NCBI GenBank assembly: GCA_009842675.1
Contig: VYEX01000024.1
Coordinates: 1 to 64,000 of the forward strand
Direction: 5' to 3'
Length of the DNA: 64,000 nt
DNA from: Acidimicrobiia bacterium
GTDB taxonomy: Bacteria > Actinomycetota > Acidimicrobiia > Acidimicrobiales > Bin134
This document shows, one piece after another, positions 8,366 through 15,834 of this stretch; positions within the stretch are counted from its first letter, which is position 1; each line of letters opens with the position of its first letter. Position numbers and translations under genes: made by a program. The notes beneath the pieces were generated by a model. It saw only the letters and a program-made list of their open reading frames with translations, did not search any database and was not told where the DNA came from.

Positions 8366-9256
8366 GTGGACTTGTCGCCCGCAGCAGTGGGTCAAGCGGT
8401 GGCCGGGGTGCTGGACGGGGTGGACGCTGTGCCCCGAGTCGAGCGATTGGACCGGGGGTTTTCGTGGGTGACGCTGGCGGTGAACGACATGATCGTGCGG
8501 GTAGCGCCCCGGGGCGGCTCGCTCGATCCCTACGACCCCCAAGCAGAGGCCGCCAATCTTCGCCGCGTGGAGGGCTTCGTGCCTGCGCCCCGAGTGTTGG
8601 CCGTGCAGGCCGAGAGCGATAACCCCATCGGCAGGCCCTTCGGCGTCCACACCCGGGTGCCGGGGCAGGTCTTGCGACTTGACGACGTGTCCGAGCATCA
8701 ACCGGAATACATATCCGCTGCTGGGCAAGCGCTGGGCGAACTCCACAATCTGACTGCGCCGATGACCGTGGCCGAGGCCTACGACGCCGAGCTGGACCGA
8801 ACCGAGGCCGTCTATAGGCGGGCTGCTCCCGGCCGGCATCCTGAGTTTGAGGCGGCGCTGATGTGGCTGCGAACTCACCGGCCCGACTGCAACGAATCCG
8901 CGGTGTGGTGCCACGGCGACTTCCGGTTCGCCAACCTGAGCTGGACCGGACCGGGGCAGTTGGGCGGAGTCTTGGACTGGGAGCGGGCCTGGGCTGGCGA
9001 CCCAATGTGCGACGTGGCCTTCACCCACCGCTTCTCGGGCTGGTGCACCATCGAAGACTCCACCCACTACGGCCACCCCATTGACCGGGAGCGCCTGGCT
9101 TACGCCGCCCGCTTCGAGCGGGTCCGCTCCTTCACCGCGTCGATGCGGGCCATTCGGGCTTGGCTCGACGGCCGCTCCGACGACCCCCGCCTGCTTACCA
9201 TCGGCCGCCGCGGCGAACATGCCATGAAGGCCGAGTTGGGTTGGGCGACGGGGTAG
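8366..9256 (+). CDS. APH-like phosphotransferase
   Basis: Kinase-fold protein of the aminoglycoside phosphotransferase/choline kinase superfamily, 296 aa. The catalytic loop HGDFRFANL and the metal-binding GVLDWERAWAGDP are intact, and a nucleotide-binding loop equivalent (RLDRGFSWVTL) lies near residue 30. Many actinobacterial members sit beside acyl-CoA catabolic genes, as here; they are not drug-resistance enzymes as a rule. The frame is open to an ATG at 8246, but that would overlap the divergent MFS start. The GTG at 8366 gives VDLSPAAV, the usual family start, and is preferred although no clear ribosome site precedes it. The stop abuts the stop of the opposing thiolase-like gene. Confidence 0.78.
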   Translation: MDLSPAAVGQAVAGVLDGVDAVPRVERLDRGFSWVTLAVNDMIVRVAPRGGSLDPYDPQAEAANLRRVEGFVPAPRVLAVQAESDNPIGRPFGVHTRVPGQVLRLDDVSEHQPEYISAAGQALGELHNLTAPMTVAEAYDAELDRTEAVYRRAAPGRHPEFEAALMWLRTHRPDCNESAVWCHGDFRFANLSWTGPGQLGGVLDWERAWAGDPMCDVAFTHRFSGWCTIEDSTHYGHPIDRERLAYAARFERVRSFTASMRAIRAWLDGRSDDPRLLTIGRRGEHAMKAELGWATG

Positions 9257-10423
9257 TTAGCCGCGCCCCAACACCATCACGTTGTGGTATTGGGCACCGG
9301 AGCCGGCGCCGGAGACCAGGGCAACCCCGGCATCGGCAACTTGACCGGGACCGGCAGTGCCCCGCAGCTGGCGCACGGCCTCGACAATCTTGAGCGTGGG
9401 ACCACCCCAGCCGATGTGGCTGTAGCTGAGCAGGCCGCCGTCGGTGTTGAGGGGATGGCGACCATCGACGCCGATTCCGGCCTCCCATAGGTAGTCGGCC
9501 CCTTCGCCCTCAGCGCACAACCCCAACATCTCGAACTGGCGCACCACCTCATAGGTGTTGATGTCATAGAGCTCAAATACATCCACGTCTTGTGGTCCAA
9601 GCTCTGCCAGCTCGAACGCCCGGCGGGCGGCATCGGCCCCCAAACCCCACACCTCGTCGTAGCGGGGCGGGTTGACGTACTGCTGGCGATGCCATTCTGC
9701 GCCCCCTCCCAGAATGGCCACCGGTGGCTGGGCAAGATCACGGGCCCGCTCGGCGGTGGTGATCACCATGGCTGCGGCCCCTTCGGTGGCCAGGCACAAG
9801 TCGAGCAGACGGAACGGCTCGGCCACCATGGGTGAAGCCAGCACGTCGGCAGCGGTAAAGGGGCCGCGGCCAGACATCACCGCGGCCGGGTTGTTGGAAC
9901 CGGCGTTGCGGATGGCAGCGGCGATGGCGGCCACCCGCTCGGGGTCGGGCGCGAAGCGGTGCCGGTACACCTGGGCCACCAGGGCGAACTGGGCGGCGGT
10001 GAGCGAACCCCAGCAGGCAATGAACTCGTTGTCGGGACGGGTGTAGTCGGCCACTGCCGCCCCGCCCATGACCCCAGCCTGGCCGCCGAACACCAGCGCC
10101 ACCTCACACAGGCCAGCGGCCACCGCGGCGGCCGCGTCCAGGGCACCGGGCACCCCTTGGGGATAGGTGTCGCACACCCAGCGCAGCGGGTGGCCGAACA
10201 CCTCGGCCCAGTCGGCCGAGCCCGGTTGGAACACGGTCCCGCCCGGACCGGGCCAGCGGGCAGCCACCCCGTCGACGTCGGCCACCGACAGCCCGGCGTC
10301 GTCGAGCGCGGCCCGGGCCGCCCGCAGGGAGATCTCCGCCGAGGTGGTGTCGAGTTGGCGGGCCATCTCCGTGGCGGCCACGCCGACAATGGCCACTTGG
10401 TTTAGCGGATGAGAACCGCTCAC
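9257..10423 (-). CDS. Thiolase-like lipid-transfer protein (Ltp/SCP-x type, probable aldolase)
   Basis: 388-aa thiolase-fold protein. The N-terminal thiolase half (VAIVGVAATEM...) lacks the acyl-accepting Cys: where thiolases have C-A-S-G, this protein reads CDTYPQGVPGAL. The C-terminal half keeps the Gly-rich NTDGGLLSYSHIGWGG loop. Loss of the nucleophile is characteristic of Ltp2-like retro-aldolases of steroid side-chain degradation, which work with a DUF35 partner; one is encoded in this operon (11981-12400). The frame opens at a TTG (10444), but the GTG at 10423 has GGGGAGAGGG nine bases upstream and is preferred; that site lies in a short duplication of the preceding gene's end. Confidence 0.8.
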   Translation of the reverse strand: MSGSHPLNQVAIVGVAATEMARQLDTTSAEISLRAARAALDDAGLSVADVDGVAARWPGPGGTVFQPGSADWAEVFGHPLRWVCDTYPQGVPGALDAAAAVAAGLCEVALVFGGQAGVMGGAAVADYTRPDNEFIACWGSLTAAQFALVAQVYRHRFAPDPERVAAIAAAIRNAGSNNPAAVMSGRGPFTAADVLASPMVAEPFRLLDLCLATEGAAAMVITTAERARDLAQPPVAILGGGAEWHRQQYVNPPRYDEVWGLGADAARRAFELAELGPQDVDVFELYDINTYEVVRQFEMLGLCAEGEGADYLWEAGIGVDGRHPLNTDGGLLSYSHIGWGGPTLKIVEAVRQLRGTAGPGQVADAGVALVSGAGSGAQYHNVMVLGRG

Positions 10424-10484
10424 ACCCGCCGGCCCTCTCCCCAATAGCGAACCCGGCTCATACTTTCCGGCCCTCTCCCCAGTA
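10418..10484. repeat. Imperfect 29-bp direct repeat (period 38) at the ligase/thiolase junction
   Basis: Copies at 10418-10446 and 10456-10484 match at 24 of 29 positions. The right copy encodes the last codons of the acyl-CoA ligase (YWGEGRKV, stop). The left copy lies after the stop and supplies the ribosome-binding purine run and the GTG start of the thiolase-like gene. Confidence 0.75.
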
Positions 10485-11984
10485 TTGGGAACGCAGCTCT
10501 TCCTTGGCGATCTTGCCCACCGCGTTCTTGGGTAGCGAGTCGGCGAACTCCACCCGCTCGGGGATCTTGATGGAGGTCAGCTCCGACTGCCGGCACCACA
10601 GCCGTAGCTCCTGGTCGTCGGCTGATGCCCCTTGCTTGAGGGCCACCACGGCCACGATGGCCTCGCCCCACTCGGGGTCGGGCACGCCGATCACCGATGC
10701 CTCCAGCACCGCGGGATGGCGATACAGCACATTCTCGATCTCGGTGGGGGCGATGTTGAGCCCGCCCCGGATGATGAGGTTCTTCATACGGTCGACGATG
10801 TAGATGAAGCCCTCCTCGTCGATCTCGGCCACATCGCCGCTGTGCATCCACCCGTCCCGCAGGGCCTCGGCGGTGCGTTCAGGATCCCGGAAATAGCCCT
10901 TCATCACATGGGGGCCGCCGAAGATCACCTCGCCCCGCTCCCCCACCGCGACGTCCCGGCCGTCGGGGTCCACTACCCGCACGTCCACCGCGTACGACGG
11001 CTGCCCGCACGACGACAGCAGCTCGGGCCGCTCCTCCAAGCCCCGCACATGGTCTTCTTTGCGCAAGATGGTGCCAATGGAGGCAATCTCGGCCATGCCG
11101 TAGAGCTGGTTGAACACCGGGCCGAAACGCTCCACCAACTCGGCCAGGCGGTCGGGCGAGATGGGCGACGAGCCGTAGCCCAGGGTGCGCAGCGAACCCA
11201 GGCGGTGGTCGTCGGTCCGCTCGAGGCGGTCGAGCAGACGCATGAGCTGGGTGGGCACCAGAAACGAATGGCTCACCCCCTGTTCTTCCACCATGCGGGC
11301 GTAGCGCACCGGGTCGAAGTTGCGACTGTCGACAAACCCCTGGGCCGCGCCGATGAGCAGGCACGGCAGGATGGTGATGTTCACGCTGGAGTTGTGGGGT
11401 ATCTGGATGAGGTAGCGGCTGTGGCGGTCGATCTCGTACTCCAGACAGGCCACGGTGGCGTGCTGAAGCACTCGGGCGTGGTCGAAATGCACCCCTTTGG
11501 GCCGCCCGGTGGTTCCGCTGGTGTACACGATGCAGAAGTCGTCTTCGGGGCGGACCTCATGCAGCGTGTCGGGAGGGACCGCCGATGCGGCGTCGGCCAG
11601 GGCGTCAAGGTCGCGGTCAATGTCGATGATGGGCAGGTCGAAGCCGTCTAGCTGGTCGCGGTGCTCGGCATCGGTGATGGCCAGCACTGGATCGGCGTTG
11701 TCGAACACCTGCTCCAGCTCTACCGGGCCCAGTCGGAAGTTGAGTCCCACATAGCAGCCGCCGGCCTTGGCGATGCCGCCGAGAACCTCCACCACCTCGG
11801 GGCGATTAGCCACCAGCAAGGCCACCCGGTCGCCCTTGCCCAGGCCATGGGCTCCGATCAGGGCATTGGCGATGCGGTTGGTGCACTCATCGAGTTGTTG
11901 GTTGGTGAGCTCCCGCTCGCCGAATATGGCGGGGTCGCCGGGATGACGGGCCGCGTTGCGGGCGAAGGCCAAACCGACGTTCAT
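10458..11984 (-). CDS. Acyl-CoA synthetase (ANL superfamily)
   Basis: AMP-forming carboxylate-CoA ligase, 508 aa. The P-loop YTSGTTGRPKGV, the A5-type motif LYGMAEIASIG, the A7 SGDVAEID and the C-terminal catalytic Lys motif PKNAVGKI are all present, so the enzyme should be active. It would activate the acid released or imported in this pathway as its CoA thioester. The ATG overlaps the stop of the DUF35 gene (ATGA). The C-terminus (YWGEGRKV) is part of the short direct repeat at 10418-10484. Chain length or ring specificity cannot be deduced. Confidence 0.92.
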   Translation of the reverse strand: MNVGLAFARNAARHPGDPAIFGERELTNQQLDECTNRIANALIGAHGLGKGDRVALLVANRPEVVEVLGGIAKAGGCYVGLNFRLGPVELEQVFDNADPVLAITDAEHRDQLDGFDLPIIDIDRDLDALADAASAVPPDTLHEVRPEDDFCIVYTSGTTGRPKGVHFDHARVLQHATVACLEYEIDRHSRYLIQIPHNSSVNITILPCLLIGAAQGFVDSRNFDPVRYARMVEEQGVSHSFLVPTQLMRLLDRLERTDDHRLGSLRTLGYGSSPISPDRLAELVERFGPVFNQLYGMAEIASIGTILRKEDHVRGLEERPELLSSCGQPSYAVDVRVVDPDGRDVAVGERGEVIFGGPHVMKGYFRDPERTAEALRDGWMHSGDVAEIDEEGFIYIVDRMKNLIIRGGLNIAPTEIENVLYRHPAVLEASVIGVPDPEWGEAIVAVVALKQGASADDQELRLWCRQSELTSIKIPERVEFADSLPKNAVGKIAKEELRSQYWGEGRKV

Positions 11985-12400
11985 CGGGCTGCCTCGTCAG
12001 GGGCGAACGCCGGAAGGCGATAGCCGTCGGGGCCAGTCACAAAGCGCACGCTCACCGCCATGTCGATGCTCACTTCATCGGGCTGGCACCCCACGATCCA
12101 GGTGAGCAGGTGCCACCCCTCCTCCACATCCACATCGGCCAGCACGTAGGGGGCGTCGAACTCAGGGGTGGGCGGCCGATGGACCGTGGTGTGGCTGTAC
12201 ACCCGACCTCGCCCGGTGCTGGGCTCATAAGCCCAGTTGGTGATCTGACATTGTGGGCAGGCGAATTGGGGGACGAAGAAGCTGCGGCCGCAGTCTGCAC
12301 ACACCGGTCGGACCAACTCACCCCGATCGACCGCAGCCCAGAATTCTCCGGTGAGCGGGCGCAGACTTCGGTCCTCAAGCTGGTCAGTCGGCCCGTCCAT
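11981..12400 (-). CDS. DUF35 OB-fold zinc-ribbon protein (Ltp partner)
   Basis: 139 aa. The N-terminal half has a rubredoxin-like zinc ribbon with two C-x2-C pairs (VCADCGRSF and ACPQCQ), followed by a DUF35 OB-fold (GRGRVYSHTTVHRP, YVLADVDVEEG). Such proteins (ChsH2 C-terminal domain type) bind thiolase-like Ltp proteins and are needed for hydratase or aldolase activity in steroid side-chain breakdown. The frame opens at a GTG (12442) inside the P450 gene, but the ATG at 12400, 14 nt after the P450 stop, fits the family start. It lies in the operon with the P450, ligase and thiolase-like genes. Confidence 0.85.
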   Translation of the reverse strand: MDGPTDQLEDRSLRPLTGEFWAAVDRGELVRPVCADCGRSFFVPQFACPQCQITNWAYEPSTGRGRVYSHTTVHRPPTPEFDAPYVLADVDVEEGWHLLTWIVGCQPDEVSIDMAVSVRFVTGPDGYRLPAFAPDEAAR

Positions 12401-12414
12401 CAGCGATGCGCCTA

Positions 12415-13608
12415 TCAGAACAGCACGGGGTATGTGCCCCACCAGACCCGGGCGATGTTGGGGTCTTGCTGGGGAGGATTGTCGGGGTCGCGCTGAGCAC
12501 CGCGGACCAGCAGGCCCCGCAGGATCAGTGCCACCGTGCCCAGCAAAATGGGCGCCCCGGTGTTCTCATCGGCGGGCACGCCGCCGTCGAGCTCCATGCC
12601 GATGCAGGCGTGGCGTCCCCCGCCGAAGGTGTGGCCCCAGCGGGGCACGTCGTCGCGAATCGAGCGGAGCGGGTTGAAGCCGTCGGCATCGGCCCCGAAC
12701 ACATCGGTGTCCCGATTGGCCGACCACAGGTCGAACATCACCGTGTCGCCCACCGCCATCTCGGTGCCGTCGCGCAGGGTAACCGGCTCCACCGCCTCGC
12801 GGCCGGCTACCGGGCTGGCCGGGTGCAGCCGCATGGACTCATGCACGCAATGCTGGAGGAACACCGGATCTTCGACCATCCGGGCGCGGTCTTCAGGGTG
12901 GTCGTCGAACCAACCGAAAGCGCCGTGAACGGCGTGGGTGGTGGCTGCCCCGGTGGAGTGCATTCCGGCCAGCATGTAGAAGGCCACCTCCCGACGGACC
13001 ACGTCGCGGGGCAGGTCCAGGGAGTCCTGATTGCGCACGAGCACGGTGAGCACATCTCTGGGCAGGTCGTCTTCGGAGACTTCCCCGGCGACGAACCGCT
13101 CGAACAGGTCGGTGCGGCGAGCCAGCGATGGGGCGAAGAACTCCTCGTCCCAGCGCTCCAACGCCTCGGCCACCTCCGCCCTCAGCTCCTCGGGGTCTCT
13201 GGTGCTGTGGACCGCAGTGGCCCCCTCGCTGAACTTGACCGCGTAGGAGTACAGCCGATCAGTTTCTTCCCCCGTACCCTCCGAGTAGTCCACCCCGGCA
13301 GCCGCGGCTGTGAGGTTGACCACGATTCGCCGGGCCAGGGGCACCACATCGCCTTGTCCCGCGGCCGCGGCTGGATCCAGCACTGCGTCCACCGCAATGG
13401 GCAGAAGATCCCGCTCGTAGTGCTCAAACGTCTCCCGGCGAAACAGCCGATTCTCCAGCCGGCGGCGCCGACGGTGATCGTCTCCCCACAGGGTGAGCAG
13501 AGTGTCGGCCATGATCACCCCGGCGGCGTCGTAGAGCGCTTGCTTTAGGCCCTTTTGCCGATAGCCGTCGCGAACGTCGTCGAACCGGGTGAGGGTGAAC
13601 TCTGCCAT
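12415..13608 (-). CDS. Cytochrome P450 (first of two paralogues)
   Basis: Soluble bacterial P450, 397 aa. The heme loop FGGGRHACIG places the thiolate at C335, the ExxR motif is HESMR, and the I-helix reads LAGMHSTGAATTH. It would hydroxylate a hydrophobic substrate with electrons from the ferredoxin encoded 850 nt upstream in the same direction. The open frame runs on across the SDR gene, but the ATG at 13608 has AGGAGG eight bases upstream and starts MAEFTLTRF, matching the paralogue at 25246 (MAEITVTTF; LENRLFRR shared; heme Cys also residue 335). Substrate unknown; context suggests a terpenoid, steroid or alicyclic acid. Confidence 0.93.
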   Translation of the reverse strand: MAEFTLTRFDDVRDGYRQKGLKQALYDAAGVIMADTLLTLWGDDHRRRRRLENRLFRRETFEHYERDLLPIAVDAVLDPAAAAGQGDVVPLARRIVVNLTAAAAGVDYSEGTGEETDRLYSYAVKFSEGATAVHSTRDPEELRAEVAEALERWDEEFFAPSLARRTDLFERFVAGEVSEDDLPRDVLTVLVRNQDSLDLPRDVVRREVAFYMLAGMHSTGAATTHAVHGAFGWFDDHPEDRARMVEDPVFLQHCVHESMRLHPASPVAGREAVEPVTLRDGTEMAVGDTVMFDLWSANRDTDVFGADADGFNPLRSIRDDVPRWGHTFGGGRHACIGMELDGGVPADENTGAPILLGTVALILRGLLVRGAQRDPDNPPQQDPNIARVWWGTYPVLF

Positions 13609-13637
13609 CGGATATTCCTCCTTGGGGCCTTTCAGCC

Positions 13638-14405
13638 CTATTCGTCGATGCCGTCGATGGACGCGGGGCGGGGCATTCCGGCCAGCACGGTCGAAACCAC
13701 ACCACCATCCACCACCAAATTGTGGCCGTTGACGTATTCGGCGTCTTCCGAGCACAGCCACATCACCGCTTTGGCGATGTCGTCGGCTGTGCCCAGGCGC
13801 TGGCTGGGGGTGCGGGCCGATCGGGTGGCCCGCACCTCCGGGTCGGCCAAGACGGGCGCCGACATGCCGTCGTCGATGATGCCGGGGGCCACTGAATTGA
13901 CCCGAATGCCAGCTGGACCCCATTCGATGGCCATCTGACGGGTGAGCTGGATCACCGCGGCCTTGGTTGGGCTGTAGGCCCCGGAATTGGGGCCGGGAGC
14001 GATGCCGTTTATGGAGGCGATGTTGACTATCGATCCCCTTTGGCCCGCGGAGATGAGCCGGCGGGCCACCGCTCGACCGCACACGAACGGGCCGGTGAGG
14101 TTCACATCCACCACTGCCCGCCAATCGTCCTCCGAGTGGTCGACTAGTGGAGTAAAGCGAACAATGCCCGCGTTGTTGACCAGCACATCAGGGGTGCCGA
14201 AGGCATCTAGCGCGGCTTCAACAGCACTGGAGTCGGTGCTTGAGGCCACCAGGGGCACTGCATCGGGGAGCGACTGCGCAATCTGCTCGACGGCCTCGCT
14301 GTTGATGTCCAGCGCCCCCACCCGGTAGCCGGCGGCGGCAGCCTGCCGGGCGATCTCGGCTCCAATGCCGTGTCCGGCCCCCGTCACAATGATCGATTTA
14401 GTCAC
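13638..14405 (-). CDS. Short-chain dehydrogenase/reductase
   Basis: Classical SDR, 255 aa. It has the cofactor motif TGAGHGIG (residues 8-15), NNAGI, a catalytic Ser in NIASING and YSPTK as the active-site Tyr/Lys. The acidic LDINSEA at the end of strand 2 suggests NAD(H) preference. GTG start. Lying 29 nt upstream of the P450 in the same direction, it would oxidise the alcohol that the P450 makes. Exact substrate unknown. Confidence 0.9.
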   Translation of the reverse strand: MTKSIIVTGAGHGIGAEIARQAAAAGYRVGALDINSEAVEQIAQSLPDAVPLVASSTDSSAVEAALDAFGTPDVLVNNAGIVRFTPLVDHSEDDWRAVVDVNLTGPFVCGRAVARRLISAGQRGSIVNIASINGIAPGPNSGAYSPTKAAVIQLTRQMAIEWGPAGIRVNSVAPGIIDDGMSAPVLADPEVRATRSARTPSQRLGTADDIAKAVMWLCSEDAEYVNGHNLVVDGGVVSTVLAGMPRPASIDGIDE

Positions 14406-14461
14406 GAGCGCAAACCTTAGTGGTCCGTCTGCGGTGTGCCGTCTTGTACGTCAGAAGCAAC

Positions 14462-14677
14462 TCACTCCAGGAGGTTGCCGTTGTCGTCGAATACCTGGAT
14501 GGCCCGGGAGGGGCAGTTGCGGGCCGCCCGGAGGAGCTGCTGGTCGGTGAGATTCCCTGCGGTGGATAGCACGGTGGCCAGTTCGTCGTCGTCGAAAGCG
14601 AAAGCCGCGGGATAATCGGCCACGCACCTCCCCGAGCTCATGCACTCGTCCTGGTCGATCTCCACCCGATAGGCCAT
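14462..14677 (-). CDS. [3Fe-4S] ferredoxin
   Basis: 71-aa ferredoxin with cluster ligands C12, C18 and C55 (ECMSSGRC ... NCPSRAI). The position that holds the fourth Cys in [4Fe-4S] proteins is Ser, so a [3Fe-4S] cluster is expected, as in P450-partner ferredoxins of actinobacteria. It is the first gene of the ferredoxin-SDR-P450-DUF35-ligase-thiolase run, with 56 nt to the SDR. It is the only ferredoxin in the window and may also serve the other two P450s. No ferredoxin reductase gene is seen here. Confidence 0.9.
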   Translation of the reverse strand: MAYRVEIDQDECMSSGRCVADYPAAFAFDDDELATVLSTAGNLTDQQLLRAARNCPSRAIQVFDDNGNLLE

Positions 14678-14741
14678 GGCATGACCCTAGCCACCACATG
14701 ACCCTGATGGTCTGACGGCTGCCCAGTAAGGTCGCAAGTCG

Positions 14742-15503
14742 ATGAAGCCCATCGACGGGATGTCCGTATTGATCACAGGAGGCGGTTCGGGCATCGGCGC
14801 GGGGGCGGCCGAGCACTTAGCCGGGCGAGGGGCGCAGGTGACCATCACCGGTCGCCGCCAAGACCGTGTTGATGAGGTGGCGGCTGCCTTGGGCGATCGG
14901 TGTCGGGCGGTGGCCGGAGACGTGACGGTGGCCGCCGACCGCACGGCAATGATCGATGCCGCGGTAGACCACGGAGGCGGGCTGGATGCCCTGATCAGCA
15001 ACGCAGGGAACATGTACCGCGGCCCGGTGGACGAGCTCGACGAGCAAGCCCTCCTCGACGTGTTCCACGCCAACGTGGTCGCCGGAATGATGCTGGTGGG
15101 CGAGTCGCTGCCCCATCTGCGGGAGCGCCAGGGATGCGTGCTGTTCGTGGGCTCGGTACACACCCAGCGGGCCTTTCCCGGCGTGGCCCCCTACGCCGCC
15201 ACCAAAGGAGCGCTGGAGGCGCTCACCGGGGTGCTGGCCGCAGAGCTGGGCCCTCAGGGGGTCCGGGTGGGCTGCGTACGGCCGGGCGCAGTGTTCACCG
15301 AATTGAACCAGCGGGCCGGGCTGATGGGCGACGACGAGGCCAAAGCCCGCTTGGAGGGGCTGGGGTCCGCCCACGCCTTGGGCCGCATTGGCACCGTTAC
15401 CGAGATCGCCGAGGCGTTCGAGTACCTGATGGGCGCTGAATGGACCACCGGATCAGTGCTCACGGTGGACGGGGGCCTCAGCCTCGGCATCACCAATGCG
15501 TGA
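14742..15503 (+). CDS. Short-chain dehydrogenase/reductase
   Basis: 253-aa SDR with TGGGSGIGAG near the N-terminus, SNAGN, a catalytic Ser (VGSVHTQ) and YAATK. The strand-2 end is ITGRRQDR, with basic residues suggesting NADP(H). It is the first gene of a plus-strand trio with the SnoaL-like and flavoprotein genes; its last codons overlap the next start by 8 nt. It is divergent from the ferredoxin gene. Substrate unknown. Confidence 0.9.
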   Translation: MKPIDGMSVLITGGGSGIGAGAAEHLAGRGAQVTITGRRQDRVDEVAAALGDRCRAVAGDVTVAADRTAMIDAAVDHGGGLDALISNAGNMYRGPVDELDEQALLDVFHANVVAGMMLVGESLPHLRERQGCVLFVGSVHTQRAFPGVAPYAATKGALEALTGVLAAELGPQGVRVGCVRPGAVFTELNQRAGLMGDDEAKARLEGLGSAHALGRIGTVTEIAEAFEYLMGAEWTTGSVLTVDGGLSLGITNA

Positions 15504-15834
15504 CCCGCTTGCCACAGTCAAAGACCACCTCGACGCAGTCCACACCGGCGACCCCGAGGCCATGGCCGCCGACTACGCCGCCGATGCGGTGCTGGTGCGG
15601 GAGGTGACCTACCAGGGCAAAGACGCCATCGCCGCCTACTTCACCACCGTGCCCCAGCGTCTGGGCGACGGCCGGGTGGAGTTCGCCGAGCCCCGATTGG
15701 AAGGCGCGCTGGTGGCGGTGGCCTGGAAACTAGTGGGCGGCCCCGGCGACGGAACCTCGGGCACGGATCGCTTCGAGGTGGCCGACGGCATGATCGTCCG
15801 CCAGACGGTGACCCTCGACGGCGGGGACTTCTAG
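15496..15834 (+). CDS. SnoaL-like/DUF4440-type small protein
   Basis: 112-aa protein with the NTF2-like cone-fold pattern of SnoaL proteins: an N-terminal helix (VKDHLDAVHTGDPEAMAADYAAD), 'V..G.DAI..YF', then strands ending in 'F.V.DG.IV'. Such proteins act as small isomerases, hydratases or cyclases, or as non-catalytic binding modules. No residue seen here settles which. It overlaps both neighbours (8 nt with the SDR, 1 nt with the flavoprotein), so all three are translationally coupled. Confidence 0.72.
   Translation: MRDPLATVKDHLDAVHTGDPEAMAADYAADAVLVREVTYQGKDAIAAYFTTVPQRLGDGRVEFAEPRLEGALVAVAWKLVGGPGDGTSGTDRFEVADGMIVRQTVTLDGGDF

Noticed and set aside
10632-11651. 339-codon open frame on the plus strand opposite the acyl-CoA ligase
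   Set aside because: The residue mix (Gly/His/Val-rich) is that of an antisense reading of a high-GC gene; the opposite strand has an intact, motif-complete ligase.
12406-13548. 380-codon open frame on the plus strand opposite the first P450
   Set aside because: Shadow frame: no domain, and the minus-strand P450 has heme loop, ExxR and a ribosome site.
13609-14124. Possible N-terminal fusion extending the P450 into the SDR gene
   Set aside because: The extension is an out-of-frame reading of the SDR; AGGAGG and an ATG at 13608 define the P450 start.
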